From NCBI GenBank assembly GCA_963932465.1, contig OZ010794.1:439023502-439087501 (forward strand): a stretch of 64,000 nt of DNA. Reading direction: 5' to 3'. Shown piece by piece: positions 33,147 to 44,311 of this stretch; within the stretch, counting starts at the first letter, position 1, and each line of letters starts with the position of its first letter. The notes beneath the pieces are model-generated. The model saw only the letters and a program-made list of their open reading frames with translations. It was not told the DNA's origin and did no database searches. The DNA is from Maratus speciosus. Taxonomy: Eukaryota > Arthropoda > Arachnida > Araneae > Salticidae. A program made the position numbers and the translations under genes.

Positions 33147-34728
33147 ACTAGGTCGTCTAATGATAAAGTTTGGTAACCACCGCATAATAACATGCAGTAA
33201 TTAAAGATTTGCACGAATAACAACATCATACATGATTAAAAATGCATACTTTTACAATCTATATACTATTATTTGAATTTCGTTTATTGCCATTTTTTTT
33301 TTTCTCCATTCAGATATATCTGATTTATTCCTGAAGATAACTGTAGAAAGTACGAAGAGGTTGTAATTCATTATGCCATTTTCAAAATGCTATCTGATTT
33401 CAGAGTCGTATGACGAAAATAATCTTTAGGGAGATTTGTGATCTTTAGAAGAATTTTTCTGTAAAAACAGAAACTGCGAACAAGAAACCGGAAAGTTTAG
33501 ATTTCATCAAGCCTGTGCAGAGACGAAGACTTGAACTTTTTTTATTATTATTATTTCATCGATAATATCGGGAAAAGGAATTTGGCCTATCTCTTCTTTT
33601 GCAGTTCTTTGTGTAAAAAAATATACATTTGCATATTGTTATAGCATTTAAAGGAAGAAAGGAGAAGTGGATGAGGACTTGATTAAAGCATGAGCCGACA
33701 GAATCATGGCCTCGGGGTCCCCCAAAATTTCTTACGATTATAGCTGCGTAACTTAAATTATGTTAACATGTATATGAGTCTGTCGATAAAAGAATATTTT
33801 CCTTTTGATTTTTGATTTATAGAATCTGCATAATGCTTGCATATCGCTTTTCTTGTTAAAAGGGCAACGTTCGCAAATTACAAAATAATTACCACCGACT
33901 TATTCAATATCTTTAAAGTACACCATATTATGCCAAAGACAATTTAATATTAATTTCCTGTGTCATATCAGAAAAATAATATTTCTAAAAAGATCAGCTT
34001 CAAAAGAAGAAACCTAGCATTGAAACATGAAGATCTAATAACAAGTAAATAAACAGGTGTTACCAGCATGAAAATTGCTTTATTTGGTGCGACAGCACTT
34101 GATTTTACCGGCAAGTTTCAATAAAAAAATCTATGACATTAATGTGATGCTTTGCTAAACACTGCAACTGAGATTTGTCGCTCACAAATTGTTGCGCAGA
34201 ATACATTTTGTGCAAAAGCAGGTTATATGATCATGTGATTTGTAGAATGGCGCATTCCCCACCATCTGAAGTAGCGTCGATACCCACTACAAACTTTTTT
34301 GTATCGCACTACTTGCTAAATTACATTTATATAGCACATTACACTACAAACTACTAGGAAAAGTAACTACTACTATAGTTTAGCTACTTCCGACTACTAC
34401 CTCCAGTATACTGAAAAATATCGATTATATCATTGTTGTGTAATATATTTTTTTGTACTAAGTATCAGTACCTTGTTTTATTTTTCAAACTCATATGCTG
34501 AATTTTATAATCCGTTTTTGACTATATTGATCTTGATCAATATTTTGTTTCTTTTGGCATACAAAATGTATCTTTTTTATCAAAAATTAAAAATATATAA
34601 ACATTTTGTAAATATATTAGTTGTTGCTCACAGCTCGTCGTTCCCTTTCCATAATTTGGTGCTTTTATCAAAAATCCAACGCTCTGTTACCTTCTCCCCT
34701 GCTTTGTTGATATTAAAAATGAAATATA
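33147..34728. other. AT-rich spacer
   Basis: No coding content recognised. An ACT-rich stretch at about 34335-34405 (CACTACAAACTACTAGG, AACTACTACTATAG) resembles a subterminal region of some hAT families, but no opposite end was found. Confidence 0.45.
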
Positions 34729-34860
34729 CAGGGTGTTGCCAAATTCGAACGACAAATTCAGAGGGCTGATAGTAGGCATCAAGAGGATGAAAAGTTACCA
34801 TAGAACATGATGTCGCAAACTTAGGGGTTGGTCCAGACTTTCGAAATTATCGTTATATTC
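34729..34860 (+). repeat. Possible left end of a CAGGGTGTT-type element
   Basis: CAGGGTGTTGCCAAATTCG follows TA at 34727-34728 and leads into GCATCAAGAGGATGAAAAG. The end is like that of the element at 35202, but no matching right end was identified. Confidence 0.4.
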
Positions 34861-34964
34861 AGGTTCTATCCTTCATATACAAAAAAGTTAAGTAATATAT
34901 TATTTGATGAGTTCAGCTATTTTTTTGTAAGTCATATTTTATTTTTAGATGTTTAAATTTGTGA

Positions 34965-35160
34965 AAGTTTAAATTTGAAGACGAGAAATTTTATAAAAGG
35001 TCTATTTATAAGACAAAAGAATTTTGTGAAGGGTCCTGTTTTGGGATAAAAAGATTTGTGAAGGGTTCTGTTTTGGGAACAAAAGTTTTGTAAAGGGTCC
35101 TCTTTTAAGATTTTTAAAAAAAATTGTGAAGGGTCCTTTAAAGGACCTAAAATTTCCCTA
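34965..35160. repeat. Minisatellite, ~33-bp GTGAAGGGTCCT units
   Basis: Four degenerate units each contain TTTTGTGAAGGGTCCTGTT or a variant. A related inverted stretch (AATGACCCTTCACAAAATT, AAAACAGGACTCTTTACAAA) is at about 55150-55300. Confidence 0.72.
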
Positions 35161-35628
35161 AACATATCCCTGATCGCAAACCACTTATTTAGTCACAAAT
35201 ACAGGGTTTTTCATCCTAGCTGAACTCGAGTTGACGGCAATAATTTTAAAAAAATAAAAATACTGCGATGAAAATGTAACGATATGTACCTCGTTTCGTA
35301 ATGAAATGTGATAACATCACGAAAAGTTCTGAGAAAACAGTGTCCTCACGCAATCGATGATACCGTATGAACTGGTAATCCCAGTTCAAAATATGATGCG
35401 TCAAGTGCATACTGCTGGCGCGTATAATTAAAACTTCTACCACCTTTTTTTATGTTATCACATTTACAACAAAAGTGAGCATGTCTATTAAAAGTTTCAT
35501 TATAATATTCTTCAGTTTTCTGAAAATTATTACCGGCAACCCAAGTTGAGGTAGGGTGGAACACAGGGCTCAGAATGGAAAAATCCACGAGCCGGAACGC
35601 TATTTCCCCCTCCCTTTTTTTGAAAGTA

Positions 35629-36528
35629 CAGTGAAGTCCCAAATATCCGAGTCCCGCTTAACCGAGTTTCCGCTTTAACCGAGTTATTTTCTTTTGATGG
35701 ACTGATAGCTTCCATTATTATTAAACAGCCATTATAAATCAAGTGTTAGATGAAGATGAAAGAGCAGTCGCAAAAAAGTTAGAACTCTGATTTTCTGGTC
35801 AGAATGGGGGAAAATATGGTCATAATTAAAAAAAAAAAATTATGGTCATTTTTCCCCCCATTCTGACTAGAAAATCAGAGTTCTAACTTCTTGCGAATGA
35901 CTATTTCATAATAATGAAAGCCATTCATAATAATGAAGTCCATCAGAAGAAAATGATTCATTTCAAAGGTATAAGTTCGATGAAAAAAAAAAAAACTATT
36001 TAATACTTTGAGCAGAAAGAAGAAGCTACACCTGCAATTTTTGTGACACTAATATAATCATATAGCTGTCAATTTGTACGGTTTTGTTAACTCTAAAATT
36101 GAATAACAATTTTTGCCCTATTTAATCGTTGACAATTGTTAAATTTCGGCGATTGAATTAGCCAAAATTTACTGGTAAGTTTTAGAGGTAAGAAAGAAAT
36201 CTTAGAAATTAGTAGCTATGCAGTAGCGTATTACTGCAGAAGAAAGAAAAAAAAAAAAAAAAAAAACTACAGCAAAATTGACATTCAACAAACAAAAAAC
36301 TATCAAGGCCTTTTCCAAATAAACAATTTCATTCCCCGTATTTCTTAAAAGTAACGGAAATGTACATCAAATAAATGTTGCTAGTACCATAAAAATGAAT
36401 GAATTAAGTGAAAATTTATATTTCCTCCCCTTAGTTGGTAACAATTTGTGTAAATCCAGTTTATAGGAGTTTTTTGCTTATTCGAGGTGAGCTTGGTCCA
36501 TATTAACTCGGATAATCGGGATTTACTG
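35629..36528. mobile_element. pogo/Tigger-like element nested in the hAT
   Basis: Starts CAGTGAAGTCCCAAATATCC, ends ATAATCGGGATTTACTG, with TA on both sides. Subterminal CCGAG motifs (TATCCGAG, AACCGAG) and inverted CTCGGATAATC are typical of pogo-like MITEs. A large palindrome sits inside. Confidence 0.8.
35685..35957. repeat. Foldback palindrome, innermost of the nest
   Basis: Outer arms TATTTTCTTTTGATGGACT and its inverse, inner arms GTTAGAACTCTGATTTTC and GAAAATCAGAGTTCTAAC, closing around an A-run and ATTATGGTCAT. Related to 18905-19084, with a different inner arm. Confidence 0.85.
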
Positions 36529-36794
36529 TACAGCAAATTTTTATTTAGCCATAGAAAAACCAATTTAAAAAAAGGCATTCAAGATTCTAAATAGCTAGAA
36601 AAAAACGTTACAGAGAGCATAGTAAGCTATATGTATGAAACTGTAATAACATTTTTTAATAATTCCACGAAACGGAACAATATTTTCCATACTTTCACGA
36701 ACCGGAACAATATTTGTCACAATTTCCCGAACCGGAACATTGTTCCGGTTTGCTCCGGTACATATCGAACCCTGGTAGAACACCCTGTATTTTT

Positions 36795-37183
36795 AAAGGT
36801 ATATATAAATATTATACAGACATACACACAATAAATACAATAAACCCAACTGGAGTGAAAAATTAGCCAGAGCCAGGAATCGAACCCGGGACCACAGTAT
36901 ACAAGACTGCTGCTCTAACCACTGAGCTACTCCGGCCGATGCCTGAGTCTGCAATTTCTCACTAATAAACCATGTTGGGGAAGTCACCAGCCACAGAGCA
37001 ACAGTCTTGTATACTGTGGTCCCGGGTTCGATTCCTGGCTCTGGCTAATTTTTCACTCCAGTTGGGTTTATTGTATTTATTGTGTGTATGTCTGTATAAT
37101 ATTTATATATACCTTTAACTGTTGTATGCAAGCGTTATTTATGTGTGTATGTGTGTTAATATATATTGTTGTATGTGTGTTTT
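36795..37183. mobile_element. tRNA-Thr-derived SINE, inverted dimer, 13-bp target duplication
   Basis: The insert is bounded by ACCCTGTATTTTT on both sides (36782-36794 and 37184-37196), a duplication length typical of retroposons. Inside, 36793-36916 and 36995-37118 are inverted copies, 124 bp each, with one mismatch seen, around a 78-bp spacer. The right arm ends in a TGTATGTGTGTT-rich tail, as for a SINE 3' end. The left arm includes the complete tRNA-like head; the right arm begins inside the D arm. Confidence 0.78.
36866..36936 (-). tRNA. tRNA-Thr(UGU)-like head of a SINE
   Basis: On the minus strand a full cloverleaf folds: acceptor GCCGGAG with CTCTGGC (7 bp, one G-U), D arm GCTC/GAGC, anticodon stem GCAGT/ACTGT around CTTGTAT, a four-base variable loop GGTC, and T arm CCGGG/CCTGG around TTCGATT. 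The anticodon would be UGU (threonine). Box A and box B promoters look intact. It sits inside a SINE-like insert and lacks a T-run terminator directly after the acceptor (TAATTTTTC follows), so I call it a SINE promoter head, though transcription is possible. Confidence 0.65.
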
Positions 37184-37196
37184 ACCCTGTATTTTT

Positions 37197-37416
37197 GATT
37201 AAATAGGTGATTTGCGACACCATGATTCAATACAATTTTTCTTCCTCTTATAGCTCATTTTTAATTCAAAATAATTAATTAAACCGCCGCGGCGAGCGGC
37301 CCATCTTCGTCCGCAGACCTTTATTCTTCCACTTATTCCGACTCTTTTGCGGAAGCAAGATTCCCAGGTGTCCAGCCACGTCCCGAATGAAAGACTCTCT
37401 AACAAAAGCCAAATTG

Positions 37417-37457
<41 letters not shown>

Positions 37458-38275
37458 AAAATTGAAACCGGACAAATTTAAATGGGAAATTACACAAATT
37501 AAAGACACCGAAAAGCGGGAAGGGTTGGGCTCGGTGCGATGAAGCTACCGAACGACTATACCCACTTCTAGCTTATTATTAGTACCACTATCACCCATCT
37601 GAATTTCTCGGTCGAATTCAGCAACACTTTGTATAACAGCATGCTTCTTATTTGCTACATTTTCTCATTTTTATTATTTCTTTGTAAAGAATCCAGTCTT
37701 CTATCAGTAAGCAGCTTATTTTTATGGCTTTTTTAATCCAAACCAGTTGTTGTGTGTTTCGAGAGGATTCTACTTTTTCTGTTTGTAGCAGAGCTTCTTC
37801 TCCTTAAAGAATAAAAAAAAAAAACGCTTTTAAAAACCAAAACAAAACTGTTATAAACTTAATATAAACTGTTAATACTACTACCTTCAATAGTGGTTTT
37901 ATTTCCTAGGATGTGTCGCACTAGTTAATTAGTGTAAGCGGAAGTTTAAAAATAATCCATTTTCCCCCAAAGCATATTTCTTCACACAGAAGACGTGATG
38001 AGGCAAAATGTTTAAACCTGTTACTGTCAAAATATGAATTTTTAAAGTTCGTCTACCTTTTTCTCCACCATTACTTACGAAACTTGCCTTTTTTCTTCTT
38101 CTTCTTAATTTGGTTTGCTCATTTCAGTTGGAGAGTTTTATAATTTGTTGCAAAAGTAGAGTGTTTAGAAATTTAAATATGTCGAAAAATGAAGCTGAAA
38201 AGTAAGGTGCACCAGTAGTGGGTCACTTAAGGACATTTATTAAATTATTATTAAAAGTGTTAGTGAATTACAAAA

Positions 38276-38276
<1 letters not shown>
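37197..38276. other. Spacer with a GC-richer patch and an A38 run
   Basis: 37285-37390 is unusually GC-rich (CCGCCGCGGCGAGCGGCCC) and carries a 68-codon minus-strand frame without recognisable motifs. A run of 38 A at 37417-37454 follows on the + strand, which could mark a retroposed transcript end, but no source gene was recognised. Confidence 0.4.

Positions 38277-38330
<54 letters not shown>
38277..38330. repeat. (AT)n microsatellite
   Basis: About 25 uninterrupted AT units. Confidence 0.97.
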
Positions 38331-39960
38331 CCATTAATTAAACATAACCTACCACCATCAAAAACCGTAATATTGTGAATTAAAGCTGTAAGTATAAAAA
38401 AAAGTGCCAAATAATTTATTATAAGAATTATTATGGAAGAAAAAAGAAAGTGGACACCAACAAATAATGGAAAAGTTTATATATTGAATTACGTTATCAA
38501 GGGCACAGAATTCAATGATATAAGCAATATGGTTGTTTTCTGTGAGAAAAATAAGCTAAAGCTAATATTATTTTTCCCTGTGCCCAAACAACCATTATAA
38601 TTAAGTGAATAGATTAAAAATGAAAACAGAATAAAAACAAATAATATGAAATGGAAAAATCAATAAAACCTGTTTAAATATTTATAGGATATAAAATAGA
38701 AATAATACACAACATACCGATTAATATTTCAGTATTTTTCAATATATCCACACGCACATGGCTATCAAAATATCGTAAAGATTAAGGTGAGTAAAACAGT
38801 TAAGAAATCACAGTGATTGAGGCCAAAGGATGCAGTTAATACATTTTGAAAACTCATGAAAAATAAAAATAATATAAAATAAAATAAATAGAAAGTAATT
38901 ACATTATTTAAAATAACTAAAATGCACTATTAAATTAATTAATAACTATATAACAATATCGTCAAAATTTAGCTTAAAAATCCACTGGTGTAGTAATTTA
39001 TAACTGAAAAAGAGTTGCAAAAGACAAAAGTTATATCTTATTGTCAAAAGACAAATTTTGGTGCTGCCATCTAGTAGTATTTTTATGATTCAAATGTCAC
39101 AAGATAAACATTTGAAATCCTAAGAATGTAAAAATTTTTGTTTAACAGCAAAACCAAACAAATCCTTATATATAGATAATTATAAACCTAATATCAACCA
39201 CACTATAGATTTTTTAAAAAACTATTGTTAATAAAATTTTAAAAAAAAGGAAACAAAATATACTATTATCTTACTCATTTAAACTACACTAAGAATTTAA
39301 ATAATGCTATAACATTGAGAATATATAGCATATAGCTATATGCTATAAAACAAAATAAATTCAATAATAATTAATAAAACTATATTAAAAATAATATAAA
39401 AATCGTTAATGAAAACTATTTTATATAAGATAATTATAAACTGAACAGGAAATAAACATATGGAGGTATATAGAAGATCATCATATACTTAAATTCCCAT
39501 TACCTAAAAATCTCAAATATAGTGCGTGGATTATTTTCATACAGCCATAAAAATCCTAAAAGTATGAGTGTGGGACATTCAAACATATTAAACCGATAAT
39601 AAATTTTATAACACAAAGTGAAAATAGATCAATATTAAAAAGAATGAGGAATAATAATAAAAATAATTACCCCATTTTAATACATACAGTATAACTTTAT
39701 TTATATTAAATATACTTATATGTATATTAATCTCTATAAAAATGGCAAACTATTAGTAATTAATATGATATTGCCCTGAGTAAATTAAAATTTAATAACA
39801 AATGATTGTAAATAAGATAAAACAATAATTAAGCTAAATATAATATTGATGAAAGTCACCAATTACATATAAAATATCAAATCAACATCCTTATAAAATA
39901 CGTACCAAAAATATAGTAATAATACATAAGCCCCATTTTTTTTCTTTTTTTTTATAAATT
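38331..39960. other. Extremely A/T-rich, G-poor block
   Basis: About 1.6 kb in which the + strand has few G and long A-rich words. It has one palindrome (GGGCACAG near 38500 and CTGTGCCC near 38577, with TATGGTTGTTT and AAACAACCAT). It starts at the (AT)n run and ends near a C-rich ACCACCCTCCTCC stretch. I tested it by eye for mitochondrial genes and saw none. Confidence 0.5.
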
Positions 39961-40663
39961 AACCATTGCGTATTATCCAGACAACACCACCCTCCTCCGT
40001 ACTCTAACATCTACCCACCCATCCATCCTATAATAATTTTTTTATATTATTTTACAATTTTTAATTTTATATATATTTTTGTAATTTTGTTTACGCATGT
40101 GTTAATTTGTTTTAAAAGATCATGTAAGTAAAGTACTAATTTTATATTAATGAATATATGAATTTTTTTGGAAAACCATGATTTAATGCATCATAAATTA
40201 GTTTTTTAATATTATTGTTAATTAGAGGAGAAGAACATAAACATTTTATTCTATATAAATGATTAAGTATTATGTTTCGAAAAACAGAATGATGTAGACA
40301 AGATTTAAAATTTGTAAATGTATTAACTTTGAATTTAAATTCTTTACATTGTAGCCTAGTCCTAACTATTCAAAGTTGCAAAATATGTTCTTTGAAAAAA
40401 TGGGGAAAAAAAAAAAAAAAGTTACTTTCTCCTATGCTCCAGTAGTGGGCATAATAAATTTCTGATGCATGAATTTTTCAGTTTTCGGCGTATCTAACAA
40501 ATTGTTTACAGTGTTATAGACTTTATCAACAGCACTTTAATTCAAAGTAAAGCATAATATTAAAGAAACACTATTTTAAATAAAAAGTTATCTATAAATG
40601 AAATCTCCAAGAATTTGCTCCCCCCCCCCCCAAAAAAAAAAAAAAAAAAAAGTTTTGGAGACA
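39961..40663. other. AT-rich spacer with C-run and A-run
   Basis: Nothing recognised; homopolymers at 40404-40420 and 40621-40651. Confidence 0.5.
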
Positions 40664-41156
40664 TTCTAGAACAGGGAGGGCGAACCTATGGCACGCGTGC
40701 CTAACTTGGCACACAATAAAACTTCCCTGGCATGCGAAAAAATTTATAGATCATATCCAGTTTACGGGAGAATAATCCATTTTATGTTTTTCTACAACAA
40801 GTATAGTTTTTCGTAACAGGTATATAATTTACTTTAAAATAATCCATTACTTTTGAATGAGTTAAGGTATTATAAATTTCAATGATAGCGCCCTATAGCG
40901 CCATTTGCTCACCAAACCATTCAACATGTAATGTTTTACAAATAATTTTGCGTCTCTATCAAATTTCAAAGTTTTTATTTTTAAAAATTGATTTTAAGAA
41001 ATAGTTTGCATAATAATATACTTAATTGACACCCTTCTACTGCAGATTGGGTTTTATTTTATTTAGGTTTAGGGTTTTAAGTTATTTTATGTTTTAAAAT
41101 ATTTATGTTTTAATTTTGAAAATTGAATGTTAACTGTTAGTGTAAATAATTATGTA

Positions 41157-42476
41157 GGGGAAGACGGGGTACAATGAAACAAAATTTACTAATTTTTTTT
41201 TCCTATCCACAATTTTGCATGCACAAAAATATAATTAATGCATATTTTTAATCTTGTATTTTCCCCATCTAAATAAATTTTTATTAGGTTCTAAACAATA
41301 TCTTTATGCTCAAAAAACAAATGTCTTACAGTGTTTCATTGTACCCTGTATGCCGGGGTACAATGAAACGCATACTGGGGTACAATGAAACACTCCAAAT
41401 GATGGAAGCAATTTTCACCCAGTATAGTTTATTTTATTTAAAAATGAGATAAATACAAAAACAAAACTTGATTAATAAGGAACTTGATAAAAATATTATA
41501 GTCTAAGATGAAAAATAAGAAAATTCTATTAGTTTAAGAAATATCTTTCATTTTACATTAAATTGGCTCAAGTCAGTTTCAAAAATTAGCATTTCTGCTT
41601 ATATTTCAGTTGCTCCTGTAGGAATATGGGGTGGTAGTTTCAACACAATGAGTTTTTTTAAATGTAAGTTTCTTAAAAAAAAAAAAAAAATTAAAACTAG
41701 GTTGGAGTTTTTTTTATATCAAGTACTTCACATTTGACTTCATTTAAATGTATGATTTCTCCAACAGTATATATTTCCTTATGTTTCCATCTATACGGAT
41801 ACTGCTTGTGCCATACATGTTGTGTGTGGATATCTCATTCTTAGTACCTCGATGACCAGCTGGGCCTGGAAAAAAAATCTGGATCATCATCAGAGTCTGT
41901 AACAGGCAGAGTTTGTTTTCAAAACAATCCCTTCTTAACTTTTTTTTTCTCTTTCTATTTTTTAATTGCTTAACAAGAGCATTTTTTACTGACCTGGTTA
42001 GAACAAAACTCTTTTTTTTTTTCCTGTTTCCTACTCTTATTTCTAATATATTCTATTTACTACTTTTATTACTATAATAAAACATGTTTCATTGTACCCC
42101 GTCTGCAAGTGTTTCATTGTACTCCGCACTGAGGTTACTAAATAAAAATTTATTTTCAAACGTCTAATATTTATTTTTTTTTTAGTTTGGTTTTGGAGGT
42201 ATGAAGACAACAACCCAAAGATAACAATGTATAGCAAAAATAATTATTACATATAACAACAAGGAAAAAGAAACAAAATTACTTTTAGTAAAGAAAGTTA
42301 CTTTCAATGGTGTAAAAGCAATAATCTTCTATTGCTATTGTTGTAGAAGTGTGAATGTATCCAAATCACATCAGTAATTGGAACATATAGTTGTATAACA
42401 TATATATAAACTGCAACTCTCTATGACAAATTTGATTGATTTTACAAGTAATGTTTCATTGTACCCTGTCTTCCCC
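41157..42476. mobile_element. G-rich TA-flanked element (GGGGTACAATGAAAC)
   Basis: Starts GGGGAAGACGGGGTACAATG and ends in its inverse (CATTGTACCCTGTCTTCCCC), TA on both sides. GGGGTACAATGAAAC recurs inside at about 41356 and 41379, and inverted near 41334, 42088 and 42108. Same layout as 9115-11874 with a different motif tail. Confidence 0.8.
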
Positions 42477-42748
42477 TATCTATTTAACCTGCTTCTACGT
42501 CATGAACTAAAAATGATCTCATTCGGAAGTATACAATATAAATGTACGATAAAAGAAAGACTCATTTATAGATTAATAAAATGAAATTCGATGCGACATA
42601 GCTATATTATTGAGTAAATGCAGCATAATAAATAAGTTAGGAATCGAATTTAGTATAAGTGTAAAAATATTTAAGTAAAAATTCTATAAAAATTAGTTAT
42701 TGGATTTTATCTAAGTTAAAATGTTTCTGGCATGATAGAATGTTGGTA

Positions 42749-43796
42749 CAGTCGTGGAAAAAAAAAAGTAAACACCCCCTACTAACTCCTCAACAAATTA
42801 TCGTAGAAAAAAGTTACTGGTACCGAACGATTGGAAATAAAGTCTACTTTTAAATGATGTATATAAAGTTTGCTTAGGGGGCCATCTACATATTAAAACA
42901 AACTATAACTTCATTTTTTTCAATGGCAATACCCAATTCTGACAGCATAAATGAACTCTACGCCCTTCAATTAGCCTTAAAACAAAATTTTATGCAATTC
43001 ATACCATAAGTTTCCGAGAAATTAATTATTTTAAAATGAGCGTATTTTAAGGGCTGTATCCAAATTGAAGTTCGTTACTCGATTGTTAACCGAGAGAACC
43101 CCCTTCTTGATTAAGGCACCTTATGAAAACTGTTGGATAACAGGACAGCAGAAGAAATTTCAAAGTATCTACTCACTTGTATCATAAACGGCCCCTTAAA
43201 CCATCATTTTGCCGTTTTTTAAGCATAATTTGAAAACTATTTGGAAGAAAAATGTGAAATTACGGATTTTCATAAAGCAGGACTTAATAAACCTAATAAT
43301 CCATAAAAAAAATTGTAGGTTGCAATTCATAATTTTTTCGAATATTAATTTCATAATTCATATCATAAAATTAAAAAATTGCAAATTCAGCATATTTATG
43401 TTTGGGCACATTAGCATTATTGCTACACAAAAAATTAGCAAATTAGGAGCATAATTTCAGGAGATATAAATAAAAATATGAAAATGTAATTTAACATTAG
43501 AAGCACTAAATTTTGAATGTTTATAATTCAAAAACTTATCATTCAAATGATTTGAAATTTGGTGTCTAGGCATAGTTTGAACCGAAGATTTGAAATTTCT
43601 CGTTAAAATTTGGTATTGCCATTGAAAGAAATGAGGTTTGGGTTCGTTTTAATATGTAGATGGTCCCCTAAGCAAACTTTATATGCATCATTTAAAAGTA
43701 GACTTTATTTCCAATCGTTTGGTACTTGTAACTTGCGTTTACGATAATTTGTTGAAGAGTTAGTAGGGGGTGTTTACCTTTTTTTTCCCACGACTC
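42749..43796. mobile_element. Mariner-like palindromic element, ~230-bp inverted ends
   Basis: CAGTCGTGGAAAAAAAA and ACACCCCCTACTAACTC at the left are inverted at the right (GTTAGTAGGGGGTGT, CCCACGACT), with TA on both sides. The inverted ends remain alignable for more than 200 bp (for example AAGTCTACTTTTAAATGATG). CAGTCGTGG-type ends and TA targets indicate Tc1-mariner. No transposase. Confidence 0.78.
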
Positions 43797-43863
43797 TACA
43801 TAATACTAATTTTGAAATTTTTGGCACGCACGCTCAAAAAAGTTCGCCATCCCTGTTCTAGAA

Positions 43864-44311
43864 AATAAACAAAATGTACCAGCAGAAAAAAATAATTATT
43901 CCAAACAGTTTATGGAAAGTTAACATTTTAAGGATGTCAGTCAATTAGATTTCTTTCAGTCGTTTTTCAGAAATGCATTGTGTGCTTGCTTTTAAACTTA
44001 AAAAAATAGCGGCCCACTATAGGTGCATTTTTGTTAAACTAAATTTTCCAAATAGAAAGAACATAACATATCAAAATGTAAACCATAACCTGTCTATACC
44101 AGACGGTACTTACTTAAACGGAAAAAAAAATTTATTGTCCCCGCAAGAACGAAAACGCCCAAATGAGCGGCTGACCCATAGGGTTTACAGTCTGTTAAAA
44201 CACCCAGAAGATATCTTTTTATTGTTTACAAATTTTTAAAAATATTTATAAAAGTTGGCAAATTATGAAATGTTAACAAAGTATATGCATAGTCAACCGT
44301 CACAAAATACT
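43864..44311. other. Spacer, no recognised gene
   Basis: An 88-codon open frame at 43973-44239 includes LSPQERKRPNERLTHRVYSL but I recognise no family. Best left as unconfirmed. Confidence 0.35.

Larger units (their letters stand above)
35564..36774. mobile_element. hAT element nested in the CAGGGTKTT element
   Basis: Left end CAGGGCTCAGAATGGA, inverted right end CAGGGTTCGATATGTACCGG. The flanks GTGGAACA and GTAGAACA form an 8-bp duplication with one mismatch. Right subterminal region has repeated CGAACCGGAACAATATT-type motifs, echoed once by GAGCCGGAACGC at the left. Confidence 0.75.
35202..36787. mobile_element. CAGGGTKTT TA-flanked element, outermost of a nest
   Basis: Left end CAGGGTTTTTCATCCTAGCT, right end GGTGGAACA/CCCTG once the inserted hAT is skipped; the inverted right end continues as CAGGGTGTTCCACCCTACC with further matches such as GTTGMCGGYAATAATTTT. 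TA on both sides (35200-35201 and 36788-36789). Without the insertion it would be about 370 bp. Confidence 0.68.
40672..43855. mobile_element. hAT element with exact target duplication and two nested elements
   Basis: Left end CAGGGAGGGCGAACCTATGG, right end AAGTTCGCCATCCCTG. TTCTAGAA flanks both sides exactly (40664-40671 and 43856-43863). GGCACGCGTGCC follows the left end, as in the copy at 12581. It houses a G-rich TA-flanked element and a palindromic mariner-like element; the remaining hAT sequence is under 1 kb with no transposase seen. Confidence 0.87.

Noticed and set aside
36866..36936. Functional tRNA-Thr gene
   Set aside because: It folds well but lies in a SINE-like insert with target duplication and a partial inverted copy, so a SINE head is more likely.
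36793..36987. 64-codon frame containing AGVAQWLEQQSCIL
   Set aside because: This is the usual spurious translation of a tRNA-like head and its box A and B.
37199..37405. Minus-strand 68-codon frame in a GC-rich patch as a gene
   Set aside because: No motif, no splice or start context that stands out, and overlap with a possible retroposed tail.
38331..39960. Nuclear copy of mitochondrial DNA
   Set aside because: The composition fits, but no mitochondrial gene, tRNA or rRNA motif could be seen.
43973..44239. 88-codon frame with LSPQERKRPNERLTHRVYSL
   Set aside because: No family recognised and no supporting signals; kept only as a note in the spacer.
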